8,199 bases of DNA from CAZQRW01 sp964596115 (lineage in GTDB: Bacteria; Hydrothermota; UBA3072; B12-G15), in the NCBI GenBank assembly GCA_964596115.1, contig CAZQRW010000067.1, forward strand, positions 1 through 8,199, written 5' to 3'. Below, piece by piece: positions 1 to 6,933 of the stretch. Both the position numbers and the translations under genes were made by a program. Numbering within the stretch: position 1 is the stretch's first letter; every line of letters begins with the position of its first letter. The notes under the pieces were generated by a model. The model had not been told where the DNA came from and did no database searches. It worked only from the letters and a program-made list of their open reading frames with translations.

Positions 1-2
1 AT

Positions 3-1268
3 GCAATTAAAAAGTCAAAACTAATGGGTGATAAAAAAGAAGAAGCAGATTGCCTTATCGTCCTTTCTAAGGTTTATCAAGATACAGGACAGTATGATAA
101 AGCTTCCAAAATAAGCAAAAAATCACTCGAGATATACAAAAATTTGGGAGATAAAAGGGGTAAGGCGGAAATCTTTAAACGTATTGCTAACATCCACTTC
201 TACCTTGGTGAATATCAAAAAGCATTGGAGTTTTACCAGCGTTCATTGAAAATAGAGGAAGCAATAGAAGACCTACTGGGACAAGCAGAGAATCTAAACA
301 ATGTCGGTGTCGTCTATCAAACCCTTGGCAAATTTAATCAGGCTCTTGAGTTTTTTCAGCAATCATTAAAAATATCCAAGGCGATAGCTGATCGTGAGAT
401 TGAGGCAAAAAGCCTGAATAATATCGGTATTGTTCATTACAACCTCGGTGAATATACTGATGCACTGAGGTATTATGAAAATTCATTAAAAATATTTGAA
501 GAGGTAGGGTATCGTAACGCTGTGGCAAAAAGTCTCAGTAATATTGGAAATATCCATCATAGTCTTGGAGAATATGAGAAGGCATTGGAGTTTTATAAGA
601 ATGGGCTAAAAATAATGGAAGAGGTTGGGGATATTCAGGCTGAAGCAACGAACCTATTCAATACTGGTTCTATCTATGAAAATCTTTGCAATTTCGATGA
701 GGCTCTGGATCTTTACCAGCGTTCCTTAAAAATAGTAGAGGAGATAGGGGATAGACAAATGGAGGTGGCATGTCTCGCAAGCATCGGAAATATACATAGC
801 GAGAAGGATAATTATTCTTTAGCTGAAACGTACGTGAGTAAGGCATTTTCTTTAGCCCAAGAAATTAATTCCAAACCCCTTATTGTCTATGTTCTTCTGA
901 GAATTATTGCATATAATTTAGTGAAAGGTAATCTGAATGAGGCTAAAAAGAGATTAAAAGAAGTTTCATCTCTTACTGATAAACTTGATTCAAGTGAATA
1001 TAAGGCAGATTTGCTCCGTCTTTCTGGTTTACTTTACACAAAAGAGAAAAAGTGGGAAAAGGCAAAGTCTTCTTTTAAAAAATCAATATTAATCTTTAAG
1101 GACATAAAAAATGAATTTGAACTTGCCAGGGTCTACTATTATCAAGGTCTAATGTTTAAGGAATTGGGTGATAAGACTAATGCCAGTAAGAATTTTATAA
1201 AAGCAAGGAAGATTTTTGAAAAGCTTGGTGCCAGGGGATGGATAGCGAAGATATTGAAGTATATCTAA
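3..1268 (+). CDS. TPR-repeat protein, 5'-truncated by the window edge
   Basis: The reading frame is open to the left edge, and seven codons before the first ATG (position 24) read A-I-K-K-S-K-L. That peptide together with MGDKKEEA looks like the junction between two TPR units, so the ATG at 24 is an internal Met and the gene begins outside the window. Numbering from that Met, 414 residues are visible. They form a regular solenoid with a 40-residue period, with units near 6-39, 46-79, 86-119, 126-159, 166-199, 206-239 and 246-279, followed by more divergent units near 326-359 and 366-399. Hallmarks are LNNIG.....LGEY.KALE.Y..SLKI and an acidic-G-D linker. Forty-residue TPRs mediate protein-protein contacts and often follow a catalytic or regulatory N-terminal domain (kinase, cyclase, transcription factor). 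That domain, if present, is not visible, so no specific function can be given. The visible part has no signal peptide or membrane segment. The stop is TAA at 1266-1268. Confidence 0.9.
   Translation, partial: AIKKSKLMGDKKEEADCLIVLSKVYQDTGQYDKASKISKKSLEIYKNLGDKRGKAEIFKRIANIHFYLGEYQKALEFYQRSLKIEEAIEDLLGQAENLNNVGVVYQTLGKFNQALEFFQQSLKISKAIADREIEAKSLNNIGIVHYNLGEYTDALRYYENSLKIFEEVGYRNAVAKSLSNIGNIHHSLGEYEKALEFYKNGLKIMEEVGDIQAEATNLFNTGSIYENLCNFDEALDLYQRSLKIVEEIGDRQMEVACLASIGNIHSEKDNYSLAETYVSKAFSLAQEINSKPLIVYVLLRIIAYNLVKGNLNEAKKRLKEVSSLTDKLDSSEYKADLLRLSGLLYTKEKKWEKAKSSFKKSILIFKDIKNEFELARVYYYQGLMFKELGDKTNASKNFIKARKIFEKLGARGWIAKILKYI
221..740 (+). repeat. 120-base tandem periodicity encoding the TPR units
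   Basis: At the DNA level the TPR region repeats every 120 bases without indels. The stretch coding LE-F/Y-Y-Q-x-SLKI starts at about 226, 346, 466, 586 and 706. The copies at 231-254 and 711-734 are especially alike although four periods apart, while the intervening ones have drifted. This fits expansion by unit duplication and possibly gene conversion. It is a coding repeat, not a mobile element. Confidence 0.8.
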
Positions 1269-1323
1269 AAAGTAAATATTTGCCCTATTATCAAAAAATA
1301 TATCTTCTCCCCCTATACTCCTA

Positions 1324-1336
1324 CCCATAATATGGG
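1324..1336 (+). terminator. Small palindrome downstream of the TPR gene
   Basis: CCCATA-A-TATGGG is a perfect inverted repeat 55 bases past the TPR stop codon, in the gap between convergent genes. As RNA it would give a 5-bp stem with a 3-base loop. No T-run follows it on either strand, so it is at best a weak or Rho-assisted terminator and could equally be a chance palindrome. Confidence 0.2.
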
Positions 1337-1393
1337 ATGATATGCACCCTTATAAGTTAATCGTGCTCTACCCTACTTCCGTCTTAATTAAAT

Positions 1394-1410
1394 GTTGCCA
1401 AAATGTCAAC
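1394..1410 (-). terminator. Possible weak terminator of the propeller gene
   Basis: Twenty bases past the propeller stop codon, the - strand reads GTTGACA-TTT-TGGCAAC, a 7-bp stem with one mismatch and a 3-base loop, followed by ATTTAATT. Position just after the gene and the AT-rich tail fit a terminator, but the stem is short and the T-run is broken, so this is tentative. Confidence 0.3.
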
Positions 1411-1429
1411 CCACATCCCTATAGATCAC

Positions 1430-2983
1430 TTACTTCAAAAGAAGTATTTTCCTAACCTTCCTGATACCACCTGTCTCTCTCAAATGACAGAAATAAATAC
1501 CACTGCGTACATTTCTATTCATCTCATCTGTTCCATTCCAGGTCACGATATGAGTTCCTGGCATCACTTCTCCACTAAAAAGTTTCTTTATTAGTTGTCC
1601 TCCAATGTTGTAAATGGCAAGTTCGATATGTGCACTCTTTGTGAGAATATATCTAATAGAAACGGTACCAATGAATGGATTATTTTCCAAAAGTTCAAGT
1701 GTAATTGGAGAAGCATTCAAATCGATGTCTTCGATTCCAGTAACTGTACCTTTTGCAAAATATACATCCTTACTACCTGTTCGTTCATCACTCCATACCA
1801 CATTAGCCACATTATTTGCATCCACTGTAATTGATGGACACCTTGCACTATCATTAAAGGCATCACTGACGGCTACACTACTGTAGAAGGTTGCTCCACT
1901 ATCATCTGATTCAGTGCACCATATTCCTTGCCCCGTTCCAGTTTTGTTTGCTGCGTAGGCAACATAAATCAGACCAGATGCCGAAGAAGCTATACTTGGT
2001 CTCCAGCAATCAAGCTCAAGCGTTGTATCGTTTACAGGAATATCCACTCCAAAGGTTGCCCCACCATCCGTAGACTTGGCAAAATATATCCTTCTTTCTC
2101 CAGAGCGGTAATCCAGCCAAACAACATAGACATTGGAACCGCTCACGGCAACTGAAGGACTTATCTGCATTGAGTCACCAATTGCACCGGTGGTATCATT
2201 TACAGGAACATTCGTACCAAAGCTTACCCCATTATCCGTAGATTTGGCGAAATATATGTCTTGATTTCCCCCACTTCGCCTGCCATCAGCCCATACTGCA
2301 TAAATATTTCCTGACGCATCTACAGATAAATCAGTGTAAGTAATATCCCCACCCATTATCTGCAGTGTATCCTGGGGTGGTGCATCATTAATCTTATAAG
2401 GTGTCCCAAAACTTGCACCTCCATCGGTTGATCTGGCAAAATAACAATCAACAGCTGATAATCCCACTATTCGTCCGTAGAGAATATAAACATTGTTTCC
2501 ATAGACAGCAATACTTGCTCCCGCAGCCATACTATCAACCATTACTCCAGGGGAAAAACTCGCCCCACCATCTGTAGACTTGGCAAAATAGGTCCACCAA
2601 TGACTGAAACTGGAATCGATAGATAACCAGGTAACATAGATAATCCCTGAGGCATCAACAGTGATAGATGGGATCTCTTCGGCTAAAGTATCTACACTGC
2701 TCACAATGACGTTTGTTCCAAAGGTCGCTCCACCATCTGTAGACTTGGCAAAATATATGTCATCATCAGTTGCCCTGGCGTCCGACCAAACCACATAAAC
2801 AGTATCCCCTAATATCGCTACCGCTCGGCCTCCTTCTGGTGCCTGAAAATCCGTAACCACATCATTTACTCGAACATTAGGCGTAAACCCCTGGGCAAAT
2901 GCGGTCTGACAAAGCAAAATAGCAACTATTACTATGATTGCATAGCCCAGATGACCCCTTTTTAAGAACCTCTTTTTCAACAT
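1430..2983 (-). CDS. Secreted Asp-box (BNR/sialidase-like) beta-propeller protein with FlgD-like/T9SS-type C-terminal domain
   Basis: This 517-residue exported protein begins with a classic signal peptide: basic KKRFLKR, a hydrophobic core YAIIVIVAILLC, and a probable cleavage after AFA at about residue 30. Six Asp boxes follow (consensus S-x-D-x-G-x-T/S-F) at 81-89, 136-144, 185-193, 248-256, 304-312 and 359-367. Spacing is 49-63 residues and each box is preceded by IYFAKS or a variant. A seventh unit (VYFAKGTVTG, about 407-416) has lost the box. This indicates a six- or seven-bladed propeller of the sialidase/BNR fold. I did not identify sialidase catalytic residues (the FRIP arginine motif is absent), so a binding or structural role is more likely than glycosidase activity. 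Residues from about 425 to 517 look like a FlgD Ig-like/Por-type sorting domain (IAIYN-like strand, GTHIVTWNGTDEMNRNVRSG, SGIYFCHL, ending KILLLK), which is typical of type IX-style export or surface attachment. The ATG at 2983 is supported by a strong Shine-Dalgarno. The stop is TAA. Confidence 0.9.
   Translation of the reverse strand: MLKKRFLKRGHLGYAIIVIVAILLCQTAFAQGFTPNVRVNDVVTDFQAPEGGRAVAILGDTVYVVWSDARATDDDIYFAKSTDGGATFGTNVIVSSVDTLAEEIPSITVDASGIIYVTWLSIDSSFSHWWTYFAKSTDGGASFSPGVMVDSMAAGASIAVYGNNVYILYGRIVGLSAVDCYFARSTDGGASFGTPYKINDAPPQDTLQIMGGDITYTDLSVDASGNIYAVWADGRRSGGNQDIYFAKSTDNGVSFGTNVPVNDTTGAIGDSMQISPSVAVSGSNVYVVWLDYRSGERRIYFAKSTDGGATFGVDIPVNDTTLELDCWRPSIASSASGLIYVAYAANKTGTGQGIWCTESDDSGATFYSSVAVSDAFNDSARCPSITVDANNVANVVWSDERTGSKDVYFAKGTVTGIEDIDLNASPITLELLENNPFIGTVSIRYILTKSAHIELAIYNIGGQLIKKLFSGEVMPGTHIVTWNGTDEMNRNVRSGIYFCHLRETGGIRKVRKILLLK
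2058..2758 (-). repeat. Repeated Asp-box coding segments
   Basis: A roughly 32-base stretch coding YFAKSTDGGATFG-type blades recurs at 2058-2089, 2226-2257, about 2415-2446, 2562-2593 and 2727-2758. The last two share an identical 26-base block (2565-2590 and 2730-2755), which implies recent duplication or gene conversion of neighbouring blades. The repeats lie inside the propeller gene and follow its reading frame. Confidence 0.8.
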
Positions 2984-2987
2984 CTCT

Positions 2988-2995
2988 ACCTCCTT
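2988..2995 (-). promoter_or_regulatory. Strong ribosome-binding site of the propeller gene
   Basis: The - strand reads AAGGAGGT-AGAG-ATG, a near-perfect anti-16S match at a good distance, and it fixes the ATG at 2983 as the start. No other gene in the window has a comparable site. Confidence 0.9.
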
Positions 2996-3016
2996 GTAGA
3001 TTTATCTTCAATAAAT

Positions 3017-3045
3017 ACTTTAAATCGTTCTTATCCCCCTGTCAA
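3017..3045 (-). promoter_or_regulatory. Sigma70-like promoter of the propeller gene
   Basis: The - strand carries a consensus TTGACA at -35 (3045-3040), a 17-base spacer and TAAAGT at -10 (3022-3017, four of six matches). Transcription would start near 3009, giving a leader of about 25 bases that includes the Shine-Dalgarno. A small inverted repeat (AATAG-5-CTATT, 3044-3058) overlaps the upstream edge of the -35 box; whether it means anything is unknown. Confidence 0.65.
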
Positions 3046-3088
3046 TAGTTTTTCTATTAAGATTGGAAAAGTTCAGGCATATGGTGAC

Positions 3089-3115
3089 ACAAATAAGTTG
3101 AAAAGATTTATTTGT
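3089..3115. repeat. 8-bp inverted repeat spanning the antiporter stop codon
   Basis: ACAAATAA at 3089-3096 and TTATTTGT at 3108-3115 are perfect complements separated by 11 bases, and the TAA stop at 3110-3108 lies in one arm. The stem is almost all A-T. On the - strand no T-run follows, so it does not look like an intrinsic terminator for the antiporter. I see no better terminator in the gap before the next promoter. Confidence 0.35.
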
Positions 3116-4298
3116 TTTGAGATGGAGGTTTGATATCTCCTGCCTTTGAAAGACCGATCTTTGTAAGTATAGGGCCAACTATTTCATAAACAACAGTTGT
3201 TGCAACAATTGTGGTGAAGATTGTATTCCCAATATCAGGAAAATCTGCCTTCGCTATGAGGGCAACCCCAAGAGCAACCCCTGCTTGCGGCACAAGCCCT
3301 AATCCAATATACTTTCTGACTTTTTTAGGAACCTTCCCCAAGGAGCCGCCAATGAAGGCACCTGAAATCTTTCCTATTAATCGTGCAAAAAAATATACTA
3401 CTCCTGCAATCCCTATTGCTTTGAGGGCAGCAATCTCAAGATTTGCACCTGCCAGAACAAAGAATAAAAGATAAAGAGGAGATTCAACATCTTCAAGTAT
3501 ATCAAAGAAATCTAAAGAAGTAAATTTAATATTAACAAGGACTGCACCTAACGCCATCGTTGTAAGAAGGACAGAAAAATGCAGCCACATTGCTAATCCA
3601 ATTGAGAGGAAAACAAAACTGAGTGTATATATTTCAAGCTCTGCATGTTTTCGAAAGAATTTTGCAAAATAGGCAAGAATAAAAGCTAAGCTCCCCCCCA
3701 ATAAAAATGCTCCACCTATTTCAATAATAGATTTAAGAAATACCTTTAATATAAGCAGTTCACTTGCCTGGTGTAAATATAGTGCCTTAGCCATAGCAAA
3801 AGAGATTGCAAATATAATAAGGCACCATGCATCATCAATCCCCACAATACCCAGAAGTACGTTGGTAAAAAATCCCTTAGATTTGTATTGCCTTATTACC
3901 ATCAGGGTTGCAGCAGGTGCGGTGGCAGAAGAAATTGCTCCGTAAAGTAACGAAATGTAAAGCGGCATCTTTAATAAATAACGAAAAAAAAATGTTACCA
4001 CTACCCATGCACCACCTGCCTCAAAAATAGAAATCCACAGTACAGATTTACCTACCTTTTTAAAACCCTTCATAGAAAAATTTCTTCCTATGGTAAATGC
4101 AACAAATCCAAGAACAACATTTGATATAAGATTTGTGGATGCAAGAATGTGTGAATGCACAAGGCCAAGAAACTCCTGCCCAATAATAATACCCAGGATT
4201 AGATCACCTGTTACCTCTGGTATCCTTAATTTTACTACTAATTTATTGATTGCAATACCTGTCAAAAAGATTATGCCGAGGCTAACAATAACATTCAT
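3108..4298 (-). CDS. CPA2-type cation/proton antiporter (Na+/H+ exchanger family), membrane domain only
   Basis: This polytopic inner-membrane protein has about 12 hydrophobic segments across 396 residues, the usual size of the Na_H_Exchanger transport domain. Family marks are IPEVTGDLILGIIIG near the N-terminus (compare P-x-x-x-G-x-x-x-x-G-x-x-x-G in KefB/NapA-like proteins), SSATAPAAT at about 124-132, and GIDDA with the paired aspartates Asp155-Asp156 on the ion-binding helix. Lys310 in RLIGKISG lies where electrogenic members carry the conserved lysine. The paired aspartates plus lysine suggest electrogenic Na+/H+ exchange. The exact ion (Na+, K+, Li+) cannot be read from the sequence. 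There is no cytosolic RCK/TrkA-N or USP domain of the Kef type. Start: the frame also opens at a TTG (4307), but that has no Shine-Dalgarno, whereas the ATG at 4298 has a weak GAG four bases upstream, so I prefer the ATG. It has its own promoter, so it is probably not part of the kinase operon. The stop is TAA. Confidence 0.88.
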   Translation of the reverse strand: MNVIVSLGIIFLTGIAINKLVVKLRIPEVTGDLILGIIIGQEFLGLVHSHILASTNLISNVVLGFVAFTIGRNFSMKGFKKVGKSVLWISIFEAGGAWVVVTFFFRYLLKMPLYISLLYGAISSATAPAATLMVIRQYKSKGFFTNVLLGIVGIDDAWCLIIFAISFAMAKALYLHQASELLILKVFLKSIIEIGGAFLLGGSLAFILAYFAKFFRKHAELEIYTLSFVFLSIGLAMWLHFSVLLTTMALGAVLVNIKFTSLDFFDILEDVESPLYLLFFVLAGANLEIAALKAIGIAGVVYFFARLIGKISGAFIGGSLGKVPKKVRKYIGLGLVPQAGVALGVALIAKADFPDIGNTIFTTIVATTVVYEIVGPILTKIGLSKAGDIKPPSQNK

Positions 4299-4411
4299 TA
4301 ATCTCAAATTTTGTTGTGAAGTATATATAATCTATATAATTCATTTTAACCTTTTTACCCTATATAATGAAAGTTTCTATTAAATGTGATGTTACTTCTT
4401 GCATAAATAAT

Positions 4412-4439
4412 AGCATACAAGAAAACTATCAAATGTCAA
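4412..4439 (-). promoter_or_regulatory. Probable sigma70-like promoter of the antiporter gene
   Basis: The - strand has a consensus TTGACA (4439-4434), a 16-base spacer and TATGCT (4417-4412, four of six matches to TATAAT). A start near 4405 would leave a 5' leader of about 105 bases. A second AT-rich hexamer (TATTAT) just downstream is too far from the -35 box to be preferred. Confidence 0.5.
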
Positions 4440-4574
4440 GCATTCGATTTGCCTCATTAAAAATCAACACAAAATTATTAAAACTATACCTATAATGATT
4501 TAGTTTTGCTTCTCAAAGTTCTCTAAAACTACTGAGAGTAAAATTAAACGGGTTCTATCTAATCTTTAAAACTA

Positions 4575-4588
4575 CGGGACTGACCCCG
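4575..4588 (-). terminator. GC-rich hairpin, possible terminator of the FIST-kinase operon
   Basis: The - strand reads CGGGGTCAGTCCCG, where CGGG and CCCG pair around a 6-base loop, then TAGTTTT. It stands out in an AT-rich gap about 50 bases past the kinase stop. A second small hairpin (AGAGA-A-TCTCT, 4599-4589) abuts it on the upstream side. The four-base stem and short T-run make termination plausible but unproven. The palindrome may instead be part of a dispersed repeat. Confidence 0.35.
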
Positions 4589-4601
4589 AGAGATTCTCTT
4601 C

Positions 4602-4619
4602 TCAATCCTGTTAATCCGG
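4602..4619 (-). repeat. Two-unit 9-base tandem repeat
   Basis: On the - strand CCGGATTAA is followed directly by CAGGATTGA, sharing seven of nine bases. It lies between the kinase stop codon and the hairpin pair. Short GGATTA-type tandem units are often seen as dispersed intergenic repeats in some bacterial genomes; whether this is one needs the rest of the genome. Confidence 0.4.
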
Positions 4620-4637
4620 TTAAAAAAATGGGTATAG

Positions 4638-6932
4638 TCAATTTATTTTTATCTCGTTATCTTTTTTTAAAATTCCACTTATTCTAGAGAATAAATCATC
4701 CAGTGTAAAGGGCTTCGAAAGATATACTATGCCTTTCTTTCTGGAAATTCTCGCATTAATATCTGTGGGAGGATATCCACTTATAAAAATAAATGGAATA
4801 TCTTCCTTTATTGCTGATAGCTTTTTATACAGGTCTTCTCCACTGAGTTCTGGCATTATCAGGTCTGTAATAATTAAATTTATTTCTTCTTTATGTTTTT
4901 TGTAAATTTTCAAGCCATCTTTTCCGTCAGAGGCAGTAAAAATCTTATATCCTTTAGAAATAAGGGCTTCCTTCATCATATTTCTTACAATACCTTCATC
5001 CTCAACTATGAGAATTGTTTCCCCACCTCCAAATTTTATTTTCTTTTTTTCCCTATGGGTATATTTTACTTTTTCCTTTCTTATAGGTATAAGTATCTCA
5101 ACGATAGTTCCCTTCCCCAATTCGCTGGATGTATGAATAAGTCCTTTATGTTGTTTTACCAAGCTATAAACCATTGAAAGCCCCAGTCCCGTGCCTTTAC
5201 CCGGTTCCTTGGTTGTAAAAAATGGGTCGTAAATTCTTTGAATAGTATTTTTATCCATACCTTTACCCGTATCACTTACCGATAGTAATACATATTTACC
5301 GGGTTTCACCCAGGGATGCGTTTTAACATATTGAAGACTTGCATAAACTCTTTCTGTTTTAATAATTAATTTGCCACCTTTTGGCATTGCGTCTCTGGCG
5401 TTAGAACAGAGGTTCAAGATAATTTGTTCAAATGCCCCCACATCTCCATATACCACATTCTTTTTTTTACTAAAGATTGTTTCTATCACAATATTTTCAG
5501 GTATTAATCTTTTCAACATAGGTATCATATCCTCAAGGATATTCTCAAGGTAGAAAAGTTTCATTGTTAGTAATTCTCGTCTGCTGTATAATAAGAGTTG
5601 ATGCGTAAGTTTTGCAGCCCTGTTTGCGATCTGTCTGATATGCTGTAGAATACTGTAAAGTGGAGAATCAGGACTTACCCCTTCCAATGCTATTTCAACA
5701 TTTCCAATTATACCTGTCAGGAGATTATTGAAATCATGGGCAATTCCTCCTGCAATTTCTCCCAATGTTTCCATCTTTTGCGCCCTCTGTAATTGCTCTT
5801 CAATCTCTTTCCTTACAGTAATATCACGGACTATGGCTTGAATGAAAGATTTTTTTTCTATTATAATGCGGTTAAGGCTTACCTCAGCATCAAACGGAGT
5901 ACCGTCCAGACGAATATGTCTCCAATAAAAAAACTGAGATTTTCCTTCGAAGGCTGCATTAATTTTCTCTAATGCCTTTTCTCTTGAATTTCTTCCATCT
6001 GGTTGGGTAGGGGGGCTGAATTTCCATGGCGTTTTTCCAATAATATCTGAGGATGAACATCCAAACATTTCTAATGTCTTAGGATTGCATTCAATAAATT
6101 TAGACCTATCCATCAAGAAAATAGCGTCATTTGCATTATTAAAAAGGGCACGGTACCTCTTTTCACTTTCTATAAGCGCCTTTTCCGCCTTTTCCCTTTC
6201 ACTTATATCAATGATTGTACCACTTACAGCAGGTTTCCCATAGAGGTCTATTCTACTATCAAATACTTCACACTCAAAGGTAGTTCCATCCTTTCTTTTG
6301 GCGTGAAATTGGTATCTGATGGACTTTGCTTCACCTTTTATATGTTTCCGAATATTTTTTCTGACCCGGGTATGGTCTTTTTTCACAGTTAAATCAAAGG
6401 GAGAAAGCCCTATAATCTCAGCCGGACTTTTGTATCCAAACATCTTTGCCATCACAGGATTCACATAAACAAATTTATAATCCTGTATAATATAGACACC
6501 TACAACATTGTTCTCTACCATTTTTCTATATCTTGTTTCAGATTCCTGTAAATCATTATGCATCTTTTTCATTTTTAATACATCCTCTAACCGCCGACAG
6601 AATATAGTAAATAGCTTTTCCTCTCTTTCGGATATTGCAGAGGATTGTTCCATAAATATATATCCTAATTCTCCTTCTGTACCTAAGTCCATTGTAAAAA
6701 CGTTAGGGAATTTTCTATGCCTTTTTATATAGATATTTACTGTATTTTTATTTCGGAAGCCCCATATACATGATATATATCGTGAGGAGGGTTTACCTAT
6801 TAAAAATGCAAGCCGACGGACACCAAAAAGGCGGGATGCCTTTTCTACTATTTCTTCTGTTACATCTTTCTCCAATTCAGATAAGGAAAGGGCTGAAATT
6901 TCGTGGAGAACTGCAATTTCAGAATGCCACAT
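4638..6932 (-). CDS. Soluble hybrid sensor histidine kinase (GAF-like, PAS, PAS, HisKA, HATPase, receiver)
   Basis: This 764-residue protein should autophosphorylate on His and pass the phosphate to its own C-terminal receiver. Order: a GAF-like N-terminal region (about 5-120); PAS 1 (about 130-248, with VYVNPVMAKMFGY and the PAC-type VSGTIIDISERE); PAS 2 (about 255-374, with FIECNPKTLEMFGC and IQAIVRDITVRKE); and HisKA with His399 in GGIAHDFNNLL, the HDFNN form of the HPK4 class. The ATPase domain has an N box (Asn507, Asn511, Asp514), G1 (DTGKGM, 554-559), F box (FFTTK, 571-575) and G2 (GTGLGLS, 580-586). The receiver (about 638-755) has Glu644/Asp645/Glu646, phospho-acceptor Asp690, Ser718 and Lys740-Pro741. 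All key residues are intact. No transmembrane segment or signal peptide is present, so it senses in the cytoplasm. The ATG starts one base after the FIST stop, with AGGG four bases before it, implying translational coupling. No output domain is attached, so a separate Hpt or regulator is expected elsewhere. The stop is TGA. Confidence 0.95.
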   Translation of the reverse strand: MWHSEIAVLHEISALSLSELEKDVTEEIVEKASRLFGVRRLAFLIGKPSSRYISCIWGFRNKNTVNIYIKRHRKFPNVFTMDLGTEGELGYIFMEQSSAISEREEKLFTIFCRRLEDVLKMKKMHNDLQESETRYRKMVENNVVGVYIIQDYKFVYVNPVMAKMFGYKSPAEIIGLSPFDLTVKKDHTRVRKNIRKHIKGEAKSIRYQFHAKRKDGTTFECEVFDSRIDLYGKPAVSGTIIDISEREKAEKALIESEKRYRALFNNANDAIFLMDRSKFIECNPKTLEMFGCSSSDIIGKTPWKFSPPTQPDGRNSREKALEKINAAFEGKSQFFYWRHIRLDGTPFDAEVSLNRIIIEKKSFIQAIVRDITVRKEIEEQLQRAQKMETLGEIAGGIAHDFNNLLTGIIGNVEIALEGVSPDSPLYSILQHIRQIANRAAKLTHQLLLYSRRELLTMKLFYLENILEDMIPMLKRLIPENIVIETIFSKKKNVVYGDVGAFEQIILNLCSNARDAMPKGGKLIIKTERVYASLQYVKTHPWVKPGKYVLLSVSDTGKGMDKNTIQRIYDPFFTTKEPGKGTGLGLSMVYSLVKQHKGLIHTSSELGKGTIVEILIPIRKEKVKYTHREKKKIKFGGGETILIVEDEGIVRNMMKEALISKGYKIFTASDGKDGLKIYKKHKEEINLIITDLIMPELSGEDLYKKLSAIKEDIPFIFISGYPPTDINARISRKKGIVYLSKPFTLDDLFSRISGILKKDNEIKIN

Positions 6933-6933
6933 A

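Larger units (their letters stand above)
4299..4637. other. Intergenic region between kinase and antiporter genes
   Basis: This 339-base gap shows no convincing ORF or RNA gene. Its left half holds the probable antiporter promoter and an AT-rich leader of about 110 bases. Its right half (4501-4619) is denser in structure: an inverted repeat (TAGTTTT at 4501-4507, AAAACTA at 4525-4531), a duplicated TCTYTAAAACTAC motif (4520-4532 and 4563-4575), two abutting hairpins (4575-4588 and 4589-4599), and two units of a 9-base tandem repeat (4602-4619). Confidence 0.6.

Noticed and set aside
24..26. ATG as the true start of the TPR gene
   Set aside because: It lies inside a TPR unit, the frame stays open to the edge, and no Shine-Dalgarno precedes it.
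1404..1409. TTGACA on the - strand as a promoter
   Set aside because: It is part of a small inverted repeat, no acceptable -10 lies at 16-18 bases, and no gene follows on that strand.
1403..2155. Several + strand open frames opposite the propeller gene
   Set aside because: They are antisense shadows of the repeated propeller coding sequence, with no recognisable domains.
2058..2758. CRISPR-like array of about 32-base repeats
   Set aside because: The repeats are in frame within the propeller gene, code for Asp boxes, and the intervening sequence is also homologous blade sequence.
4090..4383. 97-codon + strand frame over the antiporter start and promoter
   Set aside because: It is mostly antisense to the membrane protein, has no ribosome site and has no family resemblance.
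4893..5177. + strand frame opposite the receiver/ATPase part of the kinase
   Set aside because: The opposite strand encodes intact, conserved kinase motifs, so this is a shadow.
3108..6932. A single operon joining kinase and antiporter in one regulatory system
   Set aside because: A 339-base gap with a hairpin and a separate TTGACA promoter lies between them; same orientation alone is not evidence of a link.
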